A DNA stretch of 64,000 nucleotides from NCBI GenBank assembly GCA_019322375.1, contig JAHWIP010000003.1, positions 7,428 to 71,427 of the forward strand. Reading direction: 5' to 3'. A program made the position numbers and the translations under genes. Shown piece by piece: positions 25,242-32,699 of this stretch (position 1 is the first letter of the stretch; each line of letters begins with the position of its first letter). The notes below the pieces were generated by a model, which saw only the letters and a program-made list of their open reading frames with translations, was not told the origin of the DNA and made no database searches. This DNA is from Candidatus Woesearchaeota archaeon (GTDB lineage Archaea; Nanobdellota; Nanobdellia; Woesearchaeales; SM23-78).

Positions 25242-25643
25242 CTATATATATTCAAGTAATTTATTAATTTGGTGTTTATAAACATGGTTGTTCGGTAGCT
25301 TTCCAAACATTTCTTCTAAAGCATCTAACGAAACCCATTTTAATGCACTAATTTCATCTTTTTTTCTACTTTCTTTTCCTCTGCTTACTTTAGCATGATA
25401 ATCAAATCTTTCAAGAATATCTCCTTTGGAGCCTGAATGAAAATAATGATCAAGTAATTTAACAATTTCAATTAAATATCCTGTTTCTTCCTTTATACCT
25501 CTTTTAATTCCTTCTTCTGGTGTTTCCGCAGGTTTAATTGTTTCTGATGGAATTTTCCATTTTTTAGAATCTATTTCTTTAACTAATAGATATTCTCCTT
25601 TATTATTTTCAACAAAGGCACTGCTTATTATGACTTTATTCAT
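25242..25643 (-). CDS. Nudix-fold protein with degenerate Nudix box
   Basis: 133 residues. The Nudix region SETIKPAETPEEGIKRGIKE then ETGYL aligns with Gx5Ex7REUxEExGU. The leading Gly is Glu, and the Glu of the RE pair is Gly, although the later EE pair is kept. That Glu normally binds metal, so catalysis may be weak, altered or lost. Could still act as a nucleotide or ADP-ribose sensor. Stands alone, with no obvious operon partner. Confidence 0.78.
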   Translation of the reverse strand: MNKVIISSAFVENNKGEYLLVKEIDSKKWKIPSETIKPAETPEEGIKRGIKEETGYLIEIVKLLDHYFHSGSKGDILERFDYHAKVSRGKESRKKDEISALKWVSLDALEEMFGKLPNNHVYKHQINKLLEYI

Positions 25644-25723
25644 AAAAACCTAAGAACAAGGCGCCATATTTAAATTTTACTATTATGAAGTAATAAATTA
25701 ATTTGTTATTGAATACAACGTAT

Positions 25724-26890
25724 TCATACTTTTTCAACCACCACAACCTCATACCTCTGCTTGCCAGCCCAGAGTTCATATTCTTTTATTAATTTGAAGG
25801 CCTTGGTTATCATTTGTTTGAGCAGGCTGGTGTTTTCTGTTAACAAAACCATTAATCCTTGCTTTTTCATCACAAACTCTGCTTGGTAAAACAATTCTTT
25901 GTAAAGCTTGGTTATGAATGATTTAGATGTGTGCTTGCTTGGGCATGGTATTCTTGAGGCAATAATATCAACACTTGCCTTGTCTAGCTTGGTGTCAAGC
26001 CATTCAACATCCATTTTAGAGAATCCAATGATTTTATCAACTCCTGCAAGCTTTGAGTTCTTTTTAGAAGCCTCAACATTTCTTAGCATTGAATCCAGGC
26101 CTAATATATTTAACTTTGTTTTTGTATCTGCTTTTGAATCAAGTTTTTTAAAAAAACCATCCCAGTTATTTTTTTTGTATGGCTTTAGTTTTTTAAAAGC
26201 AAAATCCTTTGAATAATAATTAACACTTAGCTTGGAGGCATAAAGAGCAGCTTCTATGCACACAAGCCCTGACTTGCAAATAACATCAACCAACTTCTTT
26301 TTGCCATCAAACCCTGCAATCCTTGAAATGGCATAGCTAAGATTAGCATTAACAATTCCTGGTGCAGAAAAGATTTTGTACTGGCGCTTGCTTAAATCCC
26401 TGCCAATCAGGTCAACTCCAAGATAAGCCTTGTTATTGTTTATAAAAACATAAAAAATAGTATCAGGCGATTCCATTTTAGCCTTAGGAGCAAAGCCAAG
26501 CTCTTTTTTCACTCTTAAAATGATTTTTTCTCCCAAGTCCTGCTCAACAGTGCTGCTCCCAAATCTGTGCCTGCCCATGCGCTTGCACTCAACCTTAAAA
26601 GTGGTGTTTTTATCAAACCACTCCTTAAACTTGATTTTATTTATTTCTTTCTCAAACTTTGATAATAAGTCTTTAGACTCTTTAAACTCAAAGTTTGCAA
26701 ATAATAATAAAACTCTTTCAATGCTCTGGGCAAAGTAGCAGAACTTAAACAAATCCTGAAAGGATTTGCAATTAAAAATAACAGCGCAATCCTCTGCTTT
26801 TACTTCTTTACCTTTGACCTTTATAAGTTCATCTAGTTCTAAGAGAGCAATCCTTTCTAAGCCTTTGTCAGTGATGGTGAAGGCTTGCAT
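25724..26890 (-). CDS. THUMP-type RNA methyltransferase homologue with degraded active site
   Basis: 388 residues. The N-terminal part matches a THUMP/ferredoxin-like RNA-binding module of Trm14/RlmL-type tRNA guanine-N2 methyltransferases (WFDKNTTFKVECKRMGRHRF, IFYVFINNNKAYLGVDLIGR). The Rossmann part follows, but the SAM motif usually DPFCGSGT reads DVICKSGLVCIEAALY, and the catalytic (N/D)PP(Y/F) reads SRIPCPSKH. Known family members need these residues, so this may be a non-catalytic RNA binder or a changed enzyme. Frame is intact and neighbours are normal. Confidence 0.7.
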   Translation of the reverse strand: MQAFTITDKGLERIALLELDELIKVKGKEVKAEDCAVIFNCKSFQDLFKFCYFAQSIERVLLLFANFEFKESKDLLSKFEKEINKIKFKEWFDKNTTFKVECKRMGRHRFGSSTVEQDLGEKIILRVKKELGFAPKAKMESPDTIFYVFINNNKAYLGVDLIGRDLSKRQYKIFSAPGIVNANLSYAISRIAGFDGKKKLVDVICKSGLVCIEAALYASKLSVNYYSKDFAFKKLKPYKKNNWDGFFKKLDSKADTKTKLNILGLDSMLRNVEASKKNSKLAGVDKIIGFSKMDVEWLDTKLDKASVDIIASRIPCPSKHTSKSFITKLYKELFYQAEFVMKKQGLMVLLTENTSLLKQMITKAFKLIKEYELWAGKQRYEVVVVEKV

Positions 26891-26932
26891 GGTAAAAAAG
26901 AGAAAATCTGATGTTTATAAAAAGTTTGTTTA

Positions 26933-28144
26933 TTAGAGTAATTCTTCAGGAAAAGGATATTGCTCTTTTTCCCATATCTCTTTTCCATCACTAGATTTAT
27001 AATAGTAATTAGCCAAGTAGTTCTCAGTAAAACAAACTACTAATTTATTAAACCAATAAAGATTGCAGGCTTCTGTTTTTTCTATTTTAAAGCAAACCAA
27101 GCCGTCATCCAAAACAACCTTTTCGATCTCTTCTTCAGGACATTCTTCATATTGGTATATACGTTTTAATACATTAAAGAGAAATAGTTTTTGCATTTGT
27201 TCAGGATTCTCTTCAAATAGTGTACTATTTCGGATAATTCTTTTCTCTCCTGTTTCTTCATTAGTTTTTAATAATAAATACTGGATATACTCTCCATTAC
27301 AGAAGTAAGCATGTTCTTTATTAATTTCAATAGAAAACTCAGAGCCAGGGAAATAATTGTGTGTGGTTTGGTTAACTTTAAAGCAATCTTCAGAAGGATT
27401 TCCAAGATAACTGATTAATTCTGGATAAACCGACTCCTTGCAATCTCCTTCGCAGCCTTTGAGTTGCTCACTAATCTTAAAATCAAAAATTAATTGTTCA
27501 AAGGTTTTCTTTATATCATTAATTTGATTTGTATCTAATTCATATCCTACAAGCTTCCATCTAACCAGATTTCCACAATGTCCTCCATAATCCTCATAAT
27601 ACATTAATTCATCATTATTATTAAAACATATCATAAAAGTCGGTTTATCTAATTCCAGAATAGAAAAACAGTTTATACCATTAATTGGAACTTTTGAAAA
27701 ATGAATATCTAGCTTTGGTTGAAGCTTGTTCTTCAATATGTTAATGATTCTATCAATAGATAGTGGTGTAGTACGTAAACTAATTTCGTCAGATAAATTA
27801 ACGTTTTCATATAAAGGTTCACACTCTTCATGGCTTTTACACGAATATTTTTCTTCATCTTTATATCCTTCGCGTCCATAAAAACCATCTATTTTATGAA
27901 ATTCTACTAACCGACCATCTTCAAATCTTCCAGACATATTTTTTTCTATTGTTCCTCCTGACCATGAGCATCTATAAAATTGTGTGAATTGATAATCACC
28001 TGGGATTCCAACAGATTCCAGTTTATCGTAGAATTCTTTATTCTCACCAACCAAATTAGAAGCATCTTCTGGTGGCTTAGAACCACATCCAGTAATCAAG
28101 AAAAGAAGGCATATTATTAAGATTCCATTTAATATTTTGTGCAT
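26933..28144 (-). CDS. Predicted lipoprotein of unknown function
   Basis: 403 residues. A hydrophobic signal ends in the lipobox LLFLITGCGS, so lipid attachment at Cys20 is likely. The mature part has about 14 cysteines (CSW, CKSHEEC, CEGDC, CPEEE) and many acidic residues, with no known domain. It may contain two repeats, each with a xxCFxIxLxxPTFMICF or xxCFKIEKxEACNLYW-like block. Monocistronic. Surface protein of unknown role. Confidence 0.68.
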   Translation of the reverse strand: MHKILNGILIICLLFLITGCGSKPPEDASNLVGENKEFYDKLESVGIPGDYQFTQFYRCSWSGGTIEKNMSGRFEDGRLVEFHKIDGFYGREGYKDEEKYSCKSHEECEPLYENVNLSDEISLRTTPLSIDRIINILKNKLQPKLDIHFSKVPINGINCFSILELDKPTFMICFNNNDELMYYEDYGGHCGNLVRWKLVGYELDTNQINDIKKTFEQLIFDFKISEQLKGCEGDCKESVYPELISYLGNPSEDCFKVNQTTHNYFPGSEFSIEINKEHAYFCNGEYIQYLLLKTNEETGEKRIIRNSTLFEENPEQMQKLFLFNVLKRIYQYEECPEEEIEKVVLDDGLVCFKIEKTEACNLYWFNKLVVCFTENYLANYYYKSSDGKEIWEKEQYPFPEELL

Positions 28145-28184
28145 ATTACATATTTATTTTCTTTTTTTAAATTATTTTCTATTA

Positions 28185-28964
28185 TTACTCCCCCAACCCC
28201 ATCTCTTTTAGCACATAATCCTGCATGCTTCTGCTCTTCTTGTTTATACTTGAAAAATATTTTTCTCCTAGAAGAAGTCCTGCCACTCTTTCATACTCTT
28301 TGCTGGCTTTGCTTTTTGGATGGCTGTGAGTAACAGGATACTTTTTCTTTTGGGCTTTTCTCACGCTTTTATCATAAGGTATTGCTCCGATAACAGGAAT
28401 ATTCAGGAGTTTTTCAACTTCATTAACTTTTAATTCGTGCTTATCCTCTTTGACTTTGTTAACAACAACTCCAAGAATGGTTTTTCCAAGCTCCTGCGCT
28501 ACCTGGATTGTTTTCTGGGCATCAAGCACAGAGCTGAGCTCAGGATTAATTATAATTAATACTTCATCACTTGCTTCTATTGCACTAATCGCTTCTCTGC
28601 TAAGCCCTGCTCCGCTGTCTAATAAGATAATATCTGCTTCTCCTTCAAGGTCTCTGATAGTGTTTTTTAGTTTTTCAAACTTTAATCTTTTTAAGTCATG
28701 CACATTGCTTATAGTGGGAACAAGCCTTAAGCCTGATTCATGAGTGTATATTGCTTGTTTTAGAGAAGCTTCATCTCTTAACACACTCATCAAAGTCTTT
28801 CTTAGAACAGGAGCTCCTAAATGGATATTAACATTAGGGGTTGTAAGATTAGCGTCCACTAATAATGTTTTTTTATGCTTGCCCATGGCATGAGCCAGGC
28901 TAATGGCGCTGGTAGTCTTGCCTACTCCTCCTTTGCCACTAACAATGCAGATGTAACGGCTCAA
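28185..28964 (-). CDS. MinD/ParA-type P-loop ATPase
   Basis: 259 residues. Start: a GAGGTG ribosome-binding site ends six nt before TTG at 28964, giving MSRYICIVSGKGGVGKTTSA; a GTG three codons upstream would lie within that site. Deviant Walker A GKGGVGKTT, switch VDANLTTPNVNIHLG, Walker B IILLDSGAGL. MinD-like proteins position septum, chemotaxis or surface-structure complexes at the membrane. It ends the three-gene operon 29909-28185, whose two upstream proteins are unknown. No membrane-targeting amphipathic tail is evident. Confidence 0.85.
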   Translation of the reverse strand: MSRYICIVSGKGGVGKTTSAISLAHAMGKHKKTLLVDANLTTPNVNIHLGAPVLRKTLMSVLRDEASLKQAIYTHESGLRLVPTISNVHDLKRLKFEKLKNTIRDLEGEADIILLDSGAGLSREAISAIEASDEVLIIINPELSSVLDAQKTIQVAQELGKTILGVVVNKVKEDKHELKVNEVEKLLNIPVIGAIPYDKSVRKAQKKKYPVTHSHPKSKASKEYERVAGLLLGEKYFSSINKKSRSMQDYVLKEMGLGE

Positions 28965-28987
28965 AAAAAACACCTCTTTTTTTATGG

Positions 28988-29443
28988 TTACTCATTAACC
29001 TTGTTCTCAACCCATTCATGAAACTCTTTTATCATGTTATAGTAATCTGTTGCTATATCTATATCCACTGTGACTTCTTTATCATCAATTATTGTTCTCA
29101 GAGTGACGTGCCGTCTGAATTCCTGCTCTTTTTTAGGATTAGTTTTAATAATCTTTCTTAGTAAAAAGTAGAGCTCCATGTTCTTCTGAACAATATCATC
29201 TGTAAAGAGCTGTTTTACAAGATTGCCTTTTTCCAAAGGGGTCTTGGGTATGTGCTCTTCTAGTCTCATTTTTTTATCAACAGCCAGTTTTAACAAGCAG
29301 TCTATCAAGCAGTTATAAGCATCTATCATTCTGCCAATAGTATTCATAAGCACATCCACTGTTCTTGTGTATTTCAAACTAACATATATCTGGTGGTCTA
29401 CTCTTTTCAGCTCATCAAGGGCTTCTTGTAAAGATTCTTTCAT
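28988..29443 (-). CDS. Hypothetical helical protein in MinD operon
   Basis: 151 residues, all helical, with ELKRVDHQIYVSLKYTRTVDVLMNTIGRMI. It resembles the upstream gene product and may be a HEPN-like four-helix bundle, but no catalytic R-x(4-6)-H is seen. Overlaps the upstream gene by 29 nt and is followed after 23 nt by the MinD-like ATPase, indicating one transcript. Function unknown. Confidence 0.62.
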   Translation of the reverse strand: MKESLQEALDELKRVDHQIYVSLKYTRTVDVLMNTIGRMIDAYNCLIDCLLKLAVDKKMRLEEHIPKTPLEKGNLVKQLFTDDIVQKNMELYFLLRKIIKTNPKKEQEFRRHVTLRTIIDDKEVTVDIDIATDYYNMIKEFHEWVENKVNE

Positions 29444-29909
29444 GCTGGCTCACGATTTTGTTTATATTATCCACAAAAACCTTGGTTTCAAAAATATATT
29501 TTTTTACCAGGTTAATATCAATGGTTTTTAAGCTGTAGCTAGGAGAGCAGATAACAAACTTGTCTTTTCTTGCGAATTCAACAGGGCTTTTTTTATGCTC
29601 AGAGATTATTGTTCTTACATCATTTATCAGCTTGGCATGGCTTGGGCTGAGCTTGTACCTGGGCACCATCTTGCTCTTAAAAATATCAAACCTGGAAGGG
29701 AAGGTATCATGATAAGGAGGAATCCTCTTAAACAGTCTTTCATGCTGCAATAAAGCACTCATGCCAAAATCAAGGCTTGCAAATATATTTTCAATAATAG
29801 CCAGCAATAACTTAGGGTCTTTTACCAGGGGATAAGTCATAAAAAGCATGTGGTCAGCTACTTTTATCTTTTGTAGAGCCTTATCTCTCAGAATCTGGAA
29901 TTCTTCCAT
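29415..29909 (-). CDS. Hypothetical helical protein in MinD operon, paralogue-like
   Basis: 164 residues. Shared layout with the next gene: a helix starting ALQKIKVADHMLFMTYPLVKD, then SLDFGMSALLQ. The pattern K-x-A/V-D-H-x-(I/L)-x(2-3) with following hydrophobics links the two. First gene of the MinD-like operon. Unknown function; the pair may be a partner complex of the ATPase. Confidence 0.6.
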   Translation of the reverse strand: MEEFQILRDKALQKIKVADHMLFMTYPLVKDPKLLLAIIENIFASLDFGMSALLQHERLFKRIPPYHDTFPSRFDIFKSKMVPRYKLSPSHAKLINDVRTIISEHKKSPVEFARKDKFVICSPSYSLKTIDINLVKKYIFETKVFVDNINKIVSQHERIFTRSP

Positions 29910-29998
29910 GCTAATTCATTTCACCCTCAAGAATATTAAGCACAGAAAGTATATAAATCTTTGTGTTGGGAAGTATTTCTTTGTGTTAAGAACTAGTT

Positions 29999-30340
29999 TT
30001 ACTCCTTCTTCAACTTTAAAATAGCTTCTGCAAGGTCTCCTTTGCATTCCTCAATAGCAGCTTTAGCATCCTTTTCAGAAGCATCTGTCTGCTCCATCAC
30101 AGTTTTGACATCATCATCACTAATATCAGGTGTAGAATCAAGTTCTCTGATCTCTTCTTCACCAACAACCTGGTAAGTCTGTTGCCCCATCATGTTAACC
30201 TTGGACACACTAGGGTTAGAAATAACAATCTCTTTGTCCTCAAGCTTAATAATAACTTCTTTAGCATCTATTTCCTGCTGCTGAATACCCATACGTTTCA
30301 TGGCCTGCTTCATTTGTCTAGGATTCATACCCGGGATCAT
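29999..30340 (-). CDS. nac: Nascent polypeptide-associated complex protein (archaeal NAC)
   Basis: 113 residues. N-terminal MIPGMNPRQMKQAMKRMGIQ, a NAC beta-barrel domain (VIIKLEDKEIVISNPSVSKV, QTYQVVGEE) and a C-terminal UBA domain (VKTVMEQTDASEKDAKAAIE, GDLAEAILKLK). Binds the ribosome exit region and nascent chains. Followed upstream by Sec61-beta, so two protein-targeting factors are adjacent. Confidence 0.93.
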   Translation of the reverse strand: MIPGMNPRQMKQAMKRMGIQQQEIDAKEVIIKLEDKEIVISNPSVSKVNMMGQQTYQVVGEEEIRELDSTPDISDDDVKTVMEQTDASEKDAKAAIEECKGDLAEAILKLKKE

Positions 30341-30356
30341 TTAAACACCTCTTAAT

Positions 30357-30524
30357 CTAAAAGCCTCCACCTTGAAGATGAAGAATAATAACAATAATAA
30401 CAACAAGAATTACAAGAACAATTACATGCTCTGGCTTGAACTCAATCTTAGACTTATAATCATCAAAATACCTGGTAATACCTGCTCCTGAGCTAGGCAT
30501 CTGAATCTTGTCTTGTTTTCCCAT
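30357..30524 (-). CDS. Preprotein translocase subunit Sec61-beta
   Basis: 55 residues, start ATG 30524. N-terminal MPSSGAGITRYFDDY is the archaeal Sec61-beta signature; then KIEFKPEHVIVLVILVVIIV as a single tail-anchor helix and a short C-terminal HLQGGGF. Small subunit of the SecYE-beta protein-conducting channel. Lies 17 nt upstream of NAC on the same strand, probably cotranscribed. Confidence 0.9.
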   Translation of the reverse strand: MGKQDKIQMPSSGAGITRYFDDYKSKIEFKPEHVIVLVILVVIIVIILHLQGGGF

Positions 30525-30559
30525 AGTTTTAAGGAGTTAAAAGGTGTTTAAAAAGGTTA

Positions 30560-30997
30560 TTATTTAAACAGATGTTCTTTTATTTTTTCAATCCTTTTTT
30601 GGTTGCATTCTATTATTTCTAATTCACACATATTTATGAATTCATTTATGGTTTCAAGGTTTGGAGGCTTTGGCTTTTTTAGATAGTACTGTGTGTTAAT
30701 TCTGTTTTCTTTTAAGCCTTCAAGGAAATCTGTGAATCTTTTGAGTCTTTCATAGTGTTGTGTTAGAAGAATACTGCATGAATGTATTTCGCTTTTGATC
30801 CCATACCTAATGAGTAAAGCAGATAACGCATTGTAGCATGCATAATAAGAGATTATTACCTTCCAAATAGGATTTTGTCTTTCTATGTTTTCCTGGTCTA
30901 ATTTTGCTCTTTTAAGGTATGAATCTGAAAGGTTTTTGTTTGGATGAATTAGTTTTATTCCTTTTGGTTGTTTTAAGCACCATTTTAATTGTTCCAT
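30560..30997 (-). CDS. HEPN-domain protein (toxin-like)
   Basis: 145 residues, four-helix. WKVIISYYACYNALSALLIR, then YGIKSEIHSCS, is typical of HEPN proteins paired with MNT nucleotidyltransferases; the arginine and histidine are eight positions apart, longer than the usual R-x(4-6)-H, so RNase activity is uncertain. Overlaps the MNT gene by 13 nt. MNT-HEPN pairs act as toxin-antitoxin systems, where the MNT AMPylates the HEPN toxin (family knowledge). Confidence 0.75.
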   Translation of the reverse strand: MEQLKWCLKQPKGIKLIHPNKNLSDSYLKRAKLDQENIERQNPIWKVIISYYACYNALSALLIRYGIKSEIHSCSILLTQHYERLKRFTDFLEGLKENRINTQYYLKKPKPPNLETINEFINMCELEIIECNQKRIEKIKEHLFK

Positions 30998-31563
30998 TCC
31001 AGCACCATTTTTGCGAATTCATTATAATTACCAAACAAGACATGGTTTTTTATTACCTCAACTGCTAATGTATTCTTGTTTTTATAGAGTTTCCTGAATT
31101 CGTTTAAGGTGATGAAATGAGCATGTGCTTTATTAATCTTGCCAAGAATTTTTCGTATTTTTTGACTTTTTTTCGCAAAAATTACTAAATCCAAGTCTGA
31201 ATCTTTTATATTGGTTTTTAAGGCGTGACTCCCGAATATTACAAAATCTGCTTCTTTATGAAGTTCAGTTAAGATTGGTTTTAATAAAGGGTTTTTCTCT
31301 AGGAATTCCAGAGCTCTGTATGTTTCTGTCATTGTAAGGACAAATTCTGTGTTAAGGTTCTTTTTTAGGAAGTATTGTTTTATTTTTCCTTTAATTTCAT
31401 AATCAAGAATGTTGTTTTCAACCAGCCCGCTTAGTTCTTTGCTGATTATTTTAATATCTGTCTTTGTAATCCTTTCTAGTTCTCTCATATAAGCTTCTTT
31501 TTTTTCTTTTTCAATAAGAGCCTGCATTATTTTAAAAATATTATTGTTGAATTTATTCATCAT
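30985..31563 (-). CDS. HTH-MNT protein: winged helix plus minimal nucleotidyltransferase
   Basis: 192 residues. An N-terminal winged-helix region (about 5-75: MRELERITKTDIKIISKELS) precedes an MNT domain with VIFGSHALKTNIKDSDLDLVIF, the G-S-x(9)-DxDxD catalytic signature. The fused HTH suggests autoregulation of the operon. A TTCAACATATGTTGAAATAATTCAACA region upstream (about 31560-31580) contains a TTGAA/TTCAA inverted repeat that could be its operator. Neighbours are Sec61-beta and the RNase P RNA. Confidence 0.78.
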   Translation of the reverse strand: MMNKFNNNIFKIMQALIEKEKKEAYMRELERITKTDIKIISKELSGLVENNILDYEIKGKIKQYFLKKNLNTEFVLTMTETYRALEFLEKNPLLKPILTELHKEADFVIFGSHALKTNIKDSDLDLVIFAKKSQKIRKILGKINKAHAHFITLNEFRKLYKNKNTLAVEVIKNHVLFGNYNEFAKMVLEWNN

Positions 31564-31630
31564 ATGTTGAAATAATTCAACAAAGTTTATAAATTTTGCT
31601 GAAAATTGATGCGTAATTTAGAAAACTTAA

Positions 31631-31990
31631 GGTAGAGCAGTTATAAGCCGCCTTTTGTCAGCCTCCACGTCTTGCATGGGCAGGCTGTGCTTAACATTCT
31701 ACTAAGCGTCTCAAAGGACTTGCACCAGTGAGGACTCGCCGTTTCACCCATTCCCATGGCTTAAAGCGGTCGGGTTGTTAACTCGCGCCCTGTTGCCAGA
31801 GTGCTTCATTACCCTCATTCCTATCCATAGGTGGTCTCGTTTCTGAGCCGTTGCCCTGGCTTTCACCAGCTAGCTTCCACTAGTCACTTTTCATGGTGGG
31901 CGGACTTTCCTAAGCAGAACAAGTCAAAACCGCGCCTTTGAAAGCGCAGGAAATGATAGGTCCTACCTGCTGTTAAGCCACTGCCCTACC
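31631..31990 (-). ncRNA. rnpB: RNase P RNA
   Basis: 360-nt catalytic RNA that removes tRNA 5' leaders. Minus-strand ends pair perfectly: GGTAGGGCAG (5') with CTGCTCTACC (3') form P1, with one G-U. The conserved P4/CRI segment AGGAAAGTCCGCCCACC occurs near the 5' half, CAGAAACGAGACCACC in the middle, GGGTGAAACGGCGAGTCC and GGTGCAAG later, and GGCGGCTTATAAC at the end. These are the universal RNase P landmarks. A TTTAAA lies 26 nt upstream of the 5' end. Beyond 31630 the strand becomes T-rich, suitable for termination. Confidence 0.93.
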
Positions 31991-32010
31991 TGTGCATAAG
32001 AGGGTTTTAA

Positions 32011-32022
32011 GGGTTTAAAAAG
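32011..32022 (-). promoter_or_regulatory. TATA box of the RNase P RNA gene
   Basis: On the minus strand CTTTTTAAACCC; the TTTAAA core (32014-32019) is 26 nt before the P1 5' end at 31990. Independent support that archaeal TBP/TFB promoters are in use in this genome and for the mapped 5' end. Confidence 0.7.
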
Positions 32023-32049
32023 CTTATCTTTTTTCGCCTCTATAGTAAC

Positions 32050-32057
32050 ATTTAAAT
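32050..32057 (+). promoter_or_regulatory. TATA box of second exported-protein cluster
   Basis: ATTTAAATA within CATTTAAATACT, about 65 nt before the ATG at 32119, leaving a short 5' leader that contains a GAGGTGAT ribosome-binding site. It is the last TATA-like element before the long collinear run. Confidence 0.45.
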
Positions 32058-32118
32058 ACTAATAATTTCAAGGATAAGAGATAGGATTTAATACTTAAAA
32101 AAATAGAGGTGATTATCC

Positions 32119-32406
32119 ATGGATAAAAAAGCCCAGGGTCTGAGTATGAATGTTATTATAATAGCAGCAATAGCTCTTTTAGTGCTTATCATTCTTGCTG
32201 TTCTTATCCTGAGAGCAGGTAAAGGAGTGACTGAAGGTACAGGGTGCAGAGGTGTTGGAGGAATTTGTTATTCTAGCTGCACAGACTTGATTGAGGACAG
32301 AGGCGGAATGTGGGTTAAGAATCTTCCTAACAGCGGAAAGAATGGTGGCTGTTCAATAGACCAGGTTTGCTGTGTTGAACTATTAGAAACACCTGAGGAT
32401 TACTAA
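32119..32406 (+). CDS. Prepilin-like cysteine-containing exported protein
   Basis: 95 residues. Leader MDKKAQG, then LSMNVIIIAAIALLVLIILA: a short basic leader ending in QG before the helix, like class III (type IV prepilin) signals cleaved by PibD/FlaK-type peptidases (family knowledge). The exported domain has six cysteines (CRGVGGICYSSC, CSIDQVCC). First gene of the second cluster; 2-nt gap to the next gene. Confidence 0.68.
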   Translation: MDKKAQGLSMNVIIIAAIALLVLIILAVLILRAGKGVTEGTGCRGVGGICYSSCTDLIEDRGGMWVKNLPNSGKNGGCSIDQVCCVELLETPEDY

Positions 32407-32408
32407 AA

Positions 32409-32699
32409 ATGAAGTTCTTGAATAATAAGAAAGGAGTCCAGCTAACCCTTTCTACAGTGGTTATTGCAGTGCTTGTAATCATTGTGCTCATAGTGTTGAT
32501 AGTGATTTTTACCCAGGGAACAGGCTTGTTCAACATAGGAATAACCAGCTGCGCTGATAGGGGAGGTAATTGTAATTACGAATCAGCAGATCAATGCGTT
32601 GATACTGGCGGCAGTGTTTACAGGTTTGGCAAGTGCACCGACGGGGTTTGCTGTATTCCTAAGGACAAGCTTTCAGGGCAAGATGATAATCAAGACTAA
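32409..32699 (+). CDS. Prepilin-like cysteine-containing exported protein
   Basis: 96 residues. Leader MKFLNNKKG then VQLTLSTVVIAVLVIIVLIV, a class III-like signal. Exported part has six cysteines (CADRGGNC, CVDTG, CTDGVCC) in the same order as the previous gene, so the two are likely tandem paralogues. Its end overlaps the next start by 17 nt. Confidence 0.68.
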   Translation: MKFLNNKKGVQLTLSTVVIAVLVIIVLIVLIVIFTQGTGLFNIGITSCADRGGNCNYESADQCVDTGGSVYRFGKCTDGVCCIPKDKLSGQDDNQD

